In this document: piece by piece, positions 38,206-45,616 of the stretch
Layout: each line of letters opens with the position of its first letter
Numbering within the stretch: the first letter of the stretch is position 1
NCBI RefSeq assembly: GCF_002160065.1
Contig: NZ_NFJW01000001.1
Location: 1-64,000 of the forward strand
Length of the DNA stretch: 64,000 nt
Reading direction: 5' to 3'
From: Collinsella sp. An2
GTDB taxonomy: Bacteria; Actinomycetota; Coriobacteriia; Coriobacteriales; Coriobacteriaceae
The notes under the pieces: generated by a model
The model's input: the letters and a program-made list of their open reading frames with translations, nothing else
Database searches by the model: none
What the model was told of the DNA's origin: nothing
Made by a program: the position numbers and the translations under genes

Positions 38206-38402
38206 ATGGTCAATTTACCCACTGAGGTAGTTTTTTCCGCGGCTGTAAGAGCTCGAATTGGGCATGTATAACGCCCCTGTTAAGACAAGCTTCCAACAAG
38301 CTGCGTTTGCAGTGGTGCTTGTGACGCGTAGAACGGGTTTTCCGGGCTGCTCGGACGCTTTGCACGATGACAAAAAACTACCTCAGTGGGTAAATTGACC
38401 AT
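38206..38402. repeat. long inverted-repeat element with perfect 31-bp arms
   Basis: Arms 38206-38236 and 38372-38402 are exact reverse complements. The 135-base interior contains further hairpins: GGGC/GCCC around 38260-38275, CAAGC...GCTTG around 38286-38321 with an inner CTGC/GCAG, and CGG-TTTT-CCG around 38334-38344. It lacks the CCGAGTAGAC core of the elements at 5982 and 27869, so it is a different class. A structured RNA or a degenerate miniature mobile element are both possible. Confidence 0.85.
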
Positions 38403-38543
38403 CCATTTAATATTTAGCAATCCGAAAAACGGTATGTGCGAGCTAATTGATATTTATTCCTAATAAGTATGCAAATCATGAAACTATTTATGCAAAATTG
38501 ACGTGAAGGGCAAGTGCAGAGCCCTGGGAACGCGTGCCAGAGC

Positions 38544-38577
38544 GTCCGGGGACGTGCGATGTCGCACGTCCCCGGAC
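38544..38577. terminator. 16-bp perfect hairpin after the GNAT gene
   Basis: GTCCGGGGACGTGCGA (38544-38559) pairs perfectly with 38562-38577 around a 2-base loop. It lies 13 bases beyond the stop of the minus-strand GNAT gene. There is no T-run in either direction. It could terminate transcription, protect the mRNA end, or be a dispersed repeat. Confidence 0.55.
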
Positions 38578-38589
38578 AGCGTGCGGCTG

Positions 38590-38862
38590 CTAGGCGCGTA
38601 TGTCCGACCGGTCGGGATGCTTTTCGAACCACGCAACGGCATACGAGCAAGTGGGACGCGCACGCATGCCTCGGACGGCAATAGCGTCTGTGGCGCGGCG
38701 CAGCAGCTCACCGGCTATGCCTTGCCCGCGCAGCGATGGGTCGACAAACGTGTGATTGATCTCGACGATGCCGGGTTCGACCTCGGGGAAGGTGACTTCG
38801 GCAAGCACGGCTCCCTGCTCGTCCATGTAGCGCACCGCGTCGTCTGTCGTCTTGAACTCCAT
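38590..38862 (-). CDS. small GNAT-like N-acetyltransferase (NATD1/YjdJ type)
   Basis: 90 residues. GIVEINHTFVDPSLRGQGIAGELLRRATDAI carries the acetyl-CoA binding motif (RGQGIA), and the C-terminus CSYAVAWFEKHPD is the hallmark of the small Gcn5-related group. Substrate unknown. Start at 38862 on the minus strand after AAAGGAGA. Confidence 0.9.
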   Translation of the reverse strand: MEFKTTDDAVRYMDEQGAVLAEVTFPEVEPGIVEINHTFVDPSLRGQGIAGELLRRATDAIAVRGMRARPTCSYAVAWFEKHPDRSDIRA

Positions 38863-38965
38863 GTGTTCTCCTTTCCGGTGGCGGCGGGACTTCGCGCCCC
38901 GCATGGGCCACGAGCATGAGACAATGGCTGCTAACATGTCGTCATTGTCTCATCGAGGAGGTGCC

Positions 38966-39244
38966 ATGGGAGAGTCGAAGACGCACAACTACCAGTTCTT
39001 CAACCATACGGCGTGCGAGTATTATCCCTGCCACGATATGCCGGCCGAGGAGCTTAACTGCCTGTTCTGCTTCTGTCCGCTCTACTGTCTGGGCGACACC
39101 TGCGGCGGCAACTTTACGTATGTGGGCGAGGCGGGGGACATCAAGGACTGCTCCGCTTGCACACTGCCGCACCACAGGGAGAACTACGCGTATATCATGC
39201 GCCAGTATCAGCGCGTGAAAGAGCTTGCCGCTCGCCGCTCCTGA
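38966..39244 (+). CDS. cysteine-rich small domain protein
   Basis: 92 residues with eight cysteines, in the order HTACEYYPCH, LNCLFCFCPLYCLGDTCGG and IKDCSACTLPHHREN. This is the pattern of the cysteine-rich small domain found near cobalamin or metal genes in anaerobes, and it likely binds a metal or iron-sulfur centre. No signal peptide. The start at 38966 follows GAGGAGGTG. Divergent from the GNAT gene. Confidence 0.85.
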   Translation: MGESKTHNYQFFNHTACEYYPCHDMPAEELNCLFCFCPLYCLGDTCGGNFTYVGEAGDIKDCSACTLPHHRENYAYIMRQYQRVKELAARRS

Positions 39245-39330
39245 TGCGCGTTGGCGGCTAAGCTCGCTTTTGAGCCTTTGCGCGGGTAGACGTGCTACGA
39301 CGGCACGCGACGCGGAGGAGGGTGTTAGCT

Positions 39331-39777
39331 ATGGCGCAGGACCAGCACATCGATCTGTCCTTTTGGTTCGAAGGCTTTATGGACGGTGTGTCCTTGCTTG
39401 ACGAGCCGCAGCGCAACCGGCTGTTTCGGTCGTGTGCGCGTCGCTGCCTGGCGCAGGGTACCATGGCGTTCTATGGCGAGCTCTTCGAGCGCGCACACGG
39501 CAACATCGACAGCTTCTTCCGGCTGGTCGACGAGGTCCCAGGTGTCGCGGCACGCATCGAGCAGCCCGGCGGGGCGTGGAAGCTCTCGTTTATGGAATGC
39601 ACCTGCCCCTTGCACGGATGCGGTTTGGTGAATGCGCCTGAGCTCTGCGAATGCTCCCGCCAAAGTGTGACGCTGGCCATGCACGAGCTGTGGCCCGACG
39701 AGCGATTTGCCGTGGAGCTCGAGGGGTCGATTCTCGCTGGGGATGATGCCTGCACGCTAGGCATTACGCGGCATTAG
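39331..39777 (+). CDS. conserved hypothetical cysteine-containing protein
   Basis: 148 residues, start at 39331 after GGAGGG. No signal or membrane segment. The C-terminal half has FMECTCPLHGCGLVNAPELCECSRQSVTLAMHELW, with five cysteines spaced like a metal or cluster site. The N-terminal helices (FWFEGFMDGVSLLDEPQRNRLFRSCARRC) include two more. I recognise a resemblance to the DUF6144/ATC-hydrolase-like group of anaerobes but give no function. Confidence 0.7.
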   Translation: MAQDQHIDLSFWFEGFMDGVSLLDEPQRNRLFRSCARRCLAQGTMAFYGELFERAHGNIDSFFRLVDEVPGVAARIEQPGGAWKLSFMECTCPLHGCGLVNAPELCECSRQSVTLAMHELWPDERFAVELEGSILAGDDACTLGITRH

Positions 39778-39852
39778 CCGGACGTGTGTACCGCTGTGGC
39801 ATCCTAGCCATACCATACAATTTCTGAATAGAAGCATATACAGCATAGGTCT

Positions 39853-39881
39853 TTTACATGTCAAAAGCTCCTTCCTAGTAT
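39853..39881 (+). promoter_or_regulatory. promoter of the amino-acid ABC transporter operon
   Basis: -35 TTTACA (39853-39858), 17-base spacer, -10 TAGTAT (39876-39881). Transcription would begin near 39888, about 18 bases before the start codon at 39906. Confidence 0.65.
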
Positions 39882-39905
39882 GTAACTATGAAAGGAGCTG
39901 ATGAT

Positions 39906-40208
39906 ATGGGCGACTTGGGTGAGGACGTCGCGCGTTGCCTGTGCGACTGTGAGTGCGATGCAGAAATGGCGGCGCGCGCCAAGAGCTCGTGCGAGGAGGG
40001 TAGGGCCCGCGAGGCGAAGCGCGTCCTGCTGGGCGAGCGTCAGCGCCTGCTGGACACGATGCATGCGTCGCAGCGAGGCATCGACGCGATTGACCATATG
40101 CTACACCGTGTGAGCTGCGAGTGTGTGGCGCATGCAGTGTCCGAAGCCGATAAGGCGCAGCATGGGGTTTCCCGCGACATGGCCGGCGAGGAGGGCGCCC
40201 ATGAGTGA
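39906..40208 (+). CDS. small CxCxCxC protein coupled to ABC permease
   Basis: 100 residues, soluble and highly charged. Near the N-terminus four cysteines fall in ARCLCDCECDAEM, followed by a helical region (REAKRVLLGERQRLLDTMHASQRGIDAIDHMLHRVSCECV) with another CxC. Its stop lies 8 bases inside the permease gene, so the two are translationally coupled. The start at 39906 follows AAAGGAG. I do not recognise a family. The clustered cysteines suggest metal or thiol sensing linked to the transporter; that is inference. Confidence 0.65.
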   Translation: MGDLGEDVARCLCDCECDAEMAARAKSSCEEGRAREAKRVLLGERQRLLDTMHASQRGIDAIDHMLHRVSCECVAHAVSEADKAQHGVSRDMAGEEGAHE

Positions 40209-40875
40209 GCGCGTTCTTGGCATTCTGGCCGATTCCTTTACGAAGATTCTAATCCCTGGTCTCACCGCGACGATCCCACTTGCGGTCATCTCTTTCGTGC
40301 TGGCGCTCATCATCGCCACGGCCGTCGCGTTGGTGCAGTACGTCCGCGTGCCGGTGCTTACGCAGCTGGCGCGTTTTTACGTCTGGATCGTACGCGGCAC
40401 GCCGCTTTTGGTCCAGCTCTATGTGGTGTTCTACGGCCTGCCCGATTTCGGGATCGTATTGGATCCGTTCCCGTCGGCCATCATCGTGTTCTCGCTGAAC
40501 ACCGGCGCGTATGCCGCCGAGACCATCCGCGGCGCGCTCGAGGGCGTGCCTGCCGGCCAGCTTGAGGCGGGCTATTGCGTGGGTATGTCGTTTCTGCAGG
40601 TCATGCGCCGCATCGTGATGCCCCAGGCGCTGCGAACGGCGTTTCCGGCGCTTTCGAACGAGCTTATCTCGCTGGTAAAGGATACGTCGCTCGCGGCGAA
40701 CATCACCGTGCTCGAGATGCTCATGGCGACGCAGCAGATCGTTTCGCGTACCTATGAGGCGCTCCCGCTGTATCTGGAGGTCGGTGTGATCTACCTGCTG
40801 TTCTCGACGGTGCTCACCTGGCTGCAGGGTGTAGGCGAGCGCTGGCTGGCCGCACGTGGCATGGAAAGGGGCTGA
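40201..40875 (+). CDS. polar amino acid ABC transporter permease
   Basis: 224 residues, about five membrane helices. [26 protein letters not shown] and [22 protein letters not shown] are the N-terminal signature of His/Gln-type permeases. The cytoplasmic coupling loop is [30 protein letters not shown] (EAA motif). It pairs with the ATPase that overlaps its end and the lipoprotein at 42859. Cystine or another polar amino acid is a likely substrate. Confidence 0.94.
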   Translation: MSERVLGILADSFTKILIPGLTATIPLAVISFVLALIIATAVALVQYVRVPVLTQLARFYVWIVRGTPLLVQLYVVFYGLPDFGIVLDPFPSAIIVFSLNTGAYAAETIRGALEGVPAGQLEAGYCVGMSFLQVMRRIVMPQALRTAFPALSNELISLVKDTSLAANITVLEMLMATQQIVSRTYEALPLYLEVGVIYLLFSTVLTWLQGVGERWLAARGMERG

Positions 40876-41660
40876 TGACCATGGAGCAACGCAACGAGGC
40901 CAAACAGGGCGTGCCGATGCTTCGCCTCAAGGGCGTGCGGAAGTCCTTCGACGGCACAGAGGTGCTGCATGGCGTGGACCTTTCGGTGGACGCCGGCGAG
41001 GTCGTAGCCATTCTAGGACCGTCCGGCTCGGGCAAGACGACGCTGCTGCGTTGCGCAAACTTCCTAGAGCGGGCCGATGCCGGAACGCTGGAGCTCGCGG
41101 GCGAGCGTCACGATCTGGCAACGACGCGTCCACGCGAGATGGCCGACGTGCGCCGCCGCACTGGGTTCGTGTTCCAGGGCTACAACCTTTTTCGCAACCG
41201 GACCGTGCTGGGCAACGTGTGCGAAGGCCTGGTGACGGCGCGCAAGATGCCGCGAGCCCAGGCGGAGGAGCGGGCACACGCGTGTCTGCGCCGCGTGGGC
41301 ATGGACGACCGCTGCGACGCCTATCCCGTTCAGCTGTCGGGCGGTCAGCAGCAGCGCGTGGCCATCGCCCGCGCCATGGCGACCGACCCCGAGATCATCT
41401 ACTTTGACGAGCCGACCTCGGCACTTGACCCGGAGCTTACCGGCGAGGTGCTGGCGGCCATGAGGCAGCTTGCGGAGGACGGCATGACCATGCTCGTGGT
41501 GACGCACGAGATGGCGTTCGCGCGCGATGTCGCCGACCGCGTGGTGTTCATGGAAGACGGGCGCGTGGTGACCGAGGCCCCGGCGCGCGAGTTCTTCGAG
41601 CGTCCGGCAAACGACCGCATTCGTGCGTTTCTGCGCATGGCCGGCGGCACGACGGCGTAG
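40875..41660 (+). CDS. amino acid ABC transporter ATP-binding protein
   Basis: 261 residues. Walker [11 protein letters not shown]-loop VFQGYNLF, signature [16 protein letters not shown], Walker [15 protein letters not shown] and H-loop [14 protein letters not shown] are all intact. It belongs to the GlnQ-like family. The start overlaps the permease stop by one base, with AAGGGG upstream. Confidence 0.96.
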   Translation: MTMEQRNEAKQGVPMLRLKGVRKSFDGTEVLHGVDLSVDAGEVVAILGPSGSGKTTLLRCANFLERADAGTLELAGERHDLATTRPREMADVRRRTGFVFQGYNLFRNRTVLGNVCEGLVTARKMPRAQAEERAHACLRRVGMDDRCDAYPVQLSGGQQQRVAIARAMATDPEIIYFDEPTSALDPELTGEVLAAMRQLAEDGMTMLVVTHEMAFARDVADRVVFMEDGRVVTEAPAREFFERPANDRIRAFLRMAGGTTA

Positions 41661-41774
41661 CCCAGCTTGACCGCGGGCGCGGCTTAGGACAGCGCTTGCG
41701 ACGGGGCGCTCCCAGGCACCTTCGATATTCGATGCTGCTTTGGCACAAACCATCTTTCGGGATTGGAGAGAATT

Positions 41775-42776
41775 ATGACAGAGGAAAAGCTCGAGCTCAC
41801 GCAGGAGTGGGACAAGACGTTTCCGCAGAGTGACAAGGTCGATCACAGCAAGGTGACCTTCCATAACCGTTATGGCATCACCCTGGCGGCGGACCTGTAT
41901 GCACCCCGGGATCGCGCGGCGGCTCAGGCGGGCGCGGACGGCAAACTTGCAGCCATCGCCGTGTGTGGCCCGTTCGGCGCTGTGAAGGAGCAGTGCTCGG
42001 GCCTCTACGCGCAGACCATGGCGGAGCGCGGCTTTCTGACCATCGCCTTCGACCCGTCGTACTGCGGTGAGTCGGGCGGCGAGCCGCGCTACATGGCGAG
42101 CCCGGATATCAACACCGAGGACTTCATGGCCGCGGTGGACTATCTGAGCTGTCGCGACGACGTCGACCCCGAGCGCATTGGCATCATTGGCATCTGCGGC
42201 TGGGGCGGCATGGCGCTCAACGCCGCCGCGCTGGACCCGCGCATCAAGGCGACGGTTGCAAGCACGATGTACGACATGAGCCGTATTGCCGCTAAGGGAT
42301 ACTTCGATGCCAACGACAGCGCCGCCGAGCGCCAGGCGCAGCGCCGCGCCTACGCCGAACAACGCACCAAGGAGTATGCATCGGGCACCTACGAGCGCGC
42401 CGGCGGCGTGGTGGACCCGCTGCCCGAGGATGCGCCGTTCTTCGTCAAGGACTACTACGACTACTACAAGACGCCGCGTGGCTACCACCCGCGCTCGCTT
42501 AACAGCAACGACGGCTGGAACGTGACGGGCACTATGAGCTTTTTGAACCAGCCCATCCTGACCTATATCGACGAGATCGAGAACGCCGTCATGGTGCTTC
42601 ATGGAGACAAGGCACACTCGTTCTACATGGGCAAGGATGCCTTCGAGCGTCTGACCGGCGACAACAAGGTGTTTGAGGTCGTGCCCGGCGCGGTGCACAC
42701 CGACCTCTACGACGGTGGCGGCAAGAACGCCATCCCGTGGGACAAGCTCCAGGCGTTTTTCGAGCAGTACCTGTAG
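41775..42776 (+). CDS. alpha/beta hydrolase with Cys nucleophile motif
   Basis: 333 residues. The nucleophile elbow reads GICGWGG, with Cys in place of Ser as in dienelactone hydrolases. Other blocks are KVTFHNRYGITLAADLYAPRD, FDPSYCGESGGEPRYMASPDINTEDFMAAVDYL and a likely catalytic histidine in GAVHTDLYDGG. This subgroup (YcjY-like) is common in gut anaerobes. It sits between the ABC ATPase and its binding protein, so it may process a transported compound. Start at 41775 after GGAGAG. Confidence 0.88.
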   Translation: MTEEKLELTQEWDKTFPQSDKVDHSKVTFHNRYGITLAADLYAPRDRAAAQAGADGKLAAIAVCGPFGAVKEQCSGLYAQTMAERGFLTIAFDPSYCGESGGEPRYMASPDINTEDFMAAVDYLSCRDDVDPERIGIIGICGWGGMALNAAALDPRIKATVASTMYDMSRIAAKGYFDANDSAAERQAQRRAYAEQRTKEYASGTYERAGGVVDPLPEDAPFFVKDYYDYYKTPRGYHPRSLNSNDGWNVTGTMSFLNQPILTYIDEIENAVMVLHGDKAHSFYMGKDAFERLTGDNKVFEVVPGAVHTDLYDGGGKNAIPWDKLQAFFEQYL

Positions 42777-42858
42777 CGCGACGACACGTAGCGCGACGAC
42801 GTATGGTGCAACGACGCGCGGCATGGCGACGCGTGCATGAAAGGGGATTGAGCAATCT

Positions 42859-43710
42859 ATGGCATACGAGATGAATCGAAGGTTGTTTGTGGCGGCGTTC
42901 GCAGGCCTGGCGGGCGTTGCCGCCGCAGGGCTTGTGGGCTGCAGCGGCTCCAATGGCTCCGATGCGGGAGCGGGCAGCGCGTCCGCCGGCGGTTCGGGTG
43001 ACCTTCTGGACCAGATCCGCGAGCGCGGCGAGATGATCTTCGCTACCGAGGGCACGTGGAGCCCGTGGACCTTTCACGATGATTCCGGCGAGCTGACCGG
43101 TTACGACATCGAAGTGGCCCGCGGCATCGCGGAGCGTCTGGGCGTCGAGGCAAGCTTTGCCGAGGGCGAGTGGGACGGCCTGCTTGCCGGCCTCGACTCT
43201 GGACGCTACGACACCATGGCGAACGGCGTCTCGGTCACCGAGGAGCGCGAGGAGAAGTATGACTTCACCGAGCCCTACGCCTACAACCGTATCGTCGTCA
43301 TCACCATGGCCGATTCGGACATCGCATCGCTCGACGACCTTGCCGGCAAGACCACGGCGAACACGCTGGGCTCGAGTTACGCCGCGCTTGCCGAGGCCCA
43401 CGGTGCTACGAACACCGGCGTCGACGACTTCAACCAGACCATTCAGCTGCTCGAGGCGGGGCGCATCGATGCGACGCTCAACGACGAGGTCGTGTTCTAT
43501 GACTACATGAGCCAGCATCCGGATGCGAACCTCAAGATCGCGGCGGAAAACGACGAGCCCACGCACGTGGCGTTCCCGCTGCGTAAAGAGGCTGCGACCG
43601 AGAGTCTGCTGGCGGCTATGAACGACGCCATCGCGGACATGCGCGAGGACGGGACGCTGTCCGACCTTTCGAACGAGTTCTTTGGAATGGACATTTCCTC
43701 TAACGATTGA
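42859..43710 (+). CDS. amino acid ABC transporter substrate-binding lipoprotein
   Basis: 283 residues. Signal peptide with lipobox LVGC (cysteine at about residue 31), a short Gly/Ser linker, then a type 3 periplasmic-binding fold: MIFATEGTWSPWTFHDDSGELTGYDIEVARGIAERLG, YDTMANGVSVTEEREEKYDFTEPY and TLNDEVVFYDY. Likely binds a polar amino acid such as cystine. It delivers to the permease at 40201. The ATG at 42859 has a distant GGGG; 42871 is an alternative. Confidence 0.94.
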   Translation: MAYEMNRRLFVAAFAGLAGVAAAGLVGCSGSNGSDAGAGSASAGGSGDLLDQIRERGEMIFATEGTWSPWTFHDDSGELTGYDIEVARGIAERLGVEASFAEGEWDGLLAGLDSGRYDTMANGVSVTEEREEKYDFTEPYAYNRIVVITMADSDIASLDDLAGKTTANTLGSSYAALAEAHGATNTGVDDFNQTIQLLEAGRIDATLNDEVVFYDYMSQHPDANLKIAAENDEPTHVAFPLRKEAATESLLAAMNDAIADMREDGTLSDLSNEFFGMDISSND

Positions 43711-43731
43711 AACGATGGGGGTGAGGCTACG

Positions 43732-44085
43732 ATGGCCTCGCAGGTTGTATTGACGGTGGGCGGGAGGGCGTTCTCGGCGACGCTCGAGGACAACGCCGCC
43801 ACGCGTGCGCTGACGGCGATGCTGCCCATGACCGTCACGATGTCCGAGCTCAACGGCAACGAAAAGTACTGTTACCTCGAGAGCTCGCTGCCAGCGCGGG
43901 CCGAGCGCGTGGGGTCTATCCAGGCGGGAGACATCATGCTGTTCGGTAGCGACTGCCTGGTGGTTTTCTATCAGAGCTTCTCTACGGGCTATAGCTACAC
44001 GCGTCTCGGGCATATCGACGATGCGGCAGGGCTCGCCGATGCCGTGGGATCGGGCGACGTCGAGGCGAGCTGGCAGCTCGCTTAA
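43732..44085 (+). CDS. cyclophilin-like fold protein
   Basis: 117 residues: VVLTVGGRAFSATLEDNAATRALTAMLPMTVTMSELNGNEKYCYL, then IQAGDIMLFGSDCLVVFYQSFSTGYSYTRLGHI. This is the typical small cyclophilin-like protein; a distant paralogue is at 35175. It follows the binding protein by 21 bases and appears to be the last gene of the ABC operon. Its stop codon and that of the convergent anti-sigma gene share the same TTAA (44082-44085). Confidence 0.85.
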   Translation: MASQVVLTVGGRAFSATLEDNAATRALTAMLPMTVTMSELNGNEKYCYLESSLPARAERVGSIQAGDIMLFGSDCLVVFYQSFSTGYSYTRLGHIDDAAGLADAVGSGDVEASWQLA

Positions 44086-45080
44086 TCGAGCGAAGCTGAG
44101 GTGTGGCGGCGGTGCGCGTGCCCGGTCTCCAAGGCGTTTCCGGCGGATTCGTGCTCGGCGTCCTCGCCCGCCGCTGCTGTAGCTTCTTGGTCTCTATGGA
44201 GGTGTTCTTCCTCGTCGCGGCTGTCGTGCACTGCGACGCCCACGCCGTGCTGCTGCGCCAGGTCGAGCAGCTCGCGCATGGTCATCGACTCGGCATCCTC
44301 GGCGGAGATTGACATGCCTGCATCGACAAGCTGCCGGTAGATGCGGTATTTTCCAAGCCCCATGTCATGGTCGGAAGCCTCATGGTGCTCTGCCTCGCTT
44401 GCATGCGAGCAGTGCACCTGACCGGTTTGGTCGGTATCGAGGCAGTGGACACCGGTCGATTCAAGCCGGGCCGCCGCGTCGCGGTCGTCGCAGACGATTG
44501 TCAGCTCGATCACGGCGTCTTGGGTCAGATAGTCTTGCAGGGCGTCGTCGATGGCGGCGAGGGCTTCCTCATAGCTCTTGCCCTGCACGTCCGCTTGCTG
44601 CAGGACCTGCTCGCCGTCCTTGTTGTAGGCGCGCGTGTCGGCGACGCAGTCGAAGCGATTGATGCCAAGCTCAAGGGAAGGGTTTACGTCGATGCCGATA
44701 TAGGCGTACGGCGTCGAGGCCCAGGCAACGCCTCCTATGCCCAGGAGCACCAGCAGCAGACATGCGGCGGCTGCGAGCACAATGTGCCTGCGACGCTGGG
44801 GTGAGGCGGCGGGTCGTTTCTGGGCAACGAGGGAGAGGTGCGGCTGATCGTCCGACGCCTTTCGATGTTGGGGGATCGAAGGGGAGGGGTCGTGTTCGTC
44901 CGCGGCGGGCTGTTCGGCGAGCTTGTGTGTCCGGCCCGCTGGGGCTGTCTGACCCGAGCCGCCTGCCTGGTCGGCAGTTCGGATCTGCTCGATGCGCTCC
45001 AAGGTGCGTTCGGCCAGGTCGGCCGGCACATGCGCGTTATCGAAGGCGTCCTGCAGACGCCGCTTCACATCGTCGGTCAT
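44082..45080 (-). CDS. RsgI-like anti-sigma factor with His-rich tail
   Basis: 332 residues. A cytoplasmic N-terminal segment (1-105) is followed by one membrane helix (RRHIVLAAAACLLLVLLGIGGVAWA). An extracytoplasmic domain then begins ASTPYAYIGIDVNPSLELGINRFDCV, the hallmark of RsgI/anti-sigma-I proteins. The C-terminal 120 residues are rich in His, Asp and Glu (HHEASDHD, EEHLHRDQ, GHAHRRHTS). It would hold the sigma factor encoded just upstream (ATGA overlap at 45077-45080) until a signal is sensed outside. The His-rich tail suggests metal binding (inference). Confidence 0.85.
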   Translation of the reverse strand: MTDDVKRRLQDAFDNAHVPADLAERTLERIEQIRTADQAGGSGQTAPAGRTHKLAEQPAADEHDPSPSIPQHRKASDDQPHLSLVAQKRPAASPQRRRHIVLAAAACLLLVLLGIGGVAWASTPYAYIGIDVNPSLELGINRFDCVADTRAYNKDGEQVLQQADVQGKSYEEALAAIDDALQDYLTQDAVIELTIVCDDRDAAARLESTGVHCLDTDQTGQVHCSHASEAEHHEASDHDMGLGKYRIYRQLVDAGMSISAEDAESMTMRELLDLAQQHGVGVAVHDSRDEEEHLHRDQEATAAAGEDAEHESAGNALETGHAHRRHTSASLD

Positions 45081-45562
45081 GACAGGGCCTCCCTCAGTTG
45101 CTGCTTCCCGCGCGAAATCCATGAGTACACGGTGCCGGTAGGCATGCCGGTCATGCGCGAGATGTCGCGGGCGGTATATCCCTCGTACAGGGCGAGGTAG
45201 AGCTGTGTTTTAGGCGGATCGCCAAGCGTGTCCAGGGCGTTTCGAATATCGATGAGGCCTTCGGGGCTGTCGCCTGTGGCCGGCAGGGCTCCCTCGCCAC
45301 CCTGCTCGACAAGGCCTTCGAGCGAGGTGTTTTTGTTCCGCGCGGCCTTGAGGACATCCTTGCAGGCGTTGATGGCCACGCGGAGCAGCCAGGCCTTTTT
45401 GTGGCGCTCGCTGCGAAAGGGGGCGTCGTGCAGGGCGTATTTGATATAGACATCCTGGAAGACATCTTCGGCATCGGAGGGCGCAAGGTAGAGAAGGCAG
45501 GCGCGCCACACCGCGTCGCCATAGGCATGCATGGCCTGTTCGATGTCCGGGGCATCGCGCAT
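45077..45562 (-). CDS. ECF-type RNA polymerase sigma factor
   Basis: 161 residues. Region 2 is AVWRACLLYLAPSDAEDVFQDVYIKY...KAWLLRVAINACKDVLK, and region 4 is LDTLGDPPKTQLYLALYEGYTARDISRMTGMPTGTVYSWISRGKQQLREAL. The two are joined by a short linker, and there is no region 1 or 3. It is encoded directly before its anti-sigma factor and 54 bases after the secreted Cys/Asp-repeat protein on the same strand. Start at 45562 after AAAGGAGA. Confidence 0.93.
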   Translation of the reverse strand: MRDAPDIEQAMHAYGDAVWRACLLYLAPSDAEDVFQDVYIKYALHDAPFRSERHKKAWLLRVAINACKDVLKAARNKNTSLEGLVEQGGEGALPATGDSPEGLIDIRNALDTLGDPPKTQLYLALYEGYTARDISRMTGMPTGTVYSWISRGKQQLREALS

Positions 45563-45616
45563 GTCTTCTCCTTTCCCGTTCCTGTATTCGCCGGTCGCGA
45601 GGCGTCCGAACGTCGC

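Larger units (their letters stand above)
38058..38589. other. 532-base gene-free region with three palindromic structures
   Basis: Holds a 10-bp hairpin (CGTGCCGGGC 38071-38080 with GCCCGGCACG 38098-38107), the 197-base inverted-repeat element 38206-38402, an AT-rich stretch (about 38400-38505, clearly lower GC than the rest of the window), and the 16-bp hairpin 38544-38577. No gene is supported. Confidence 0.7.
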
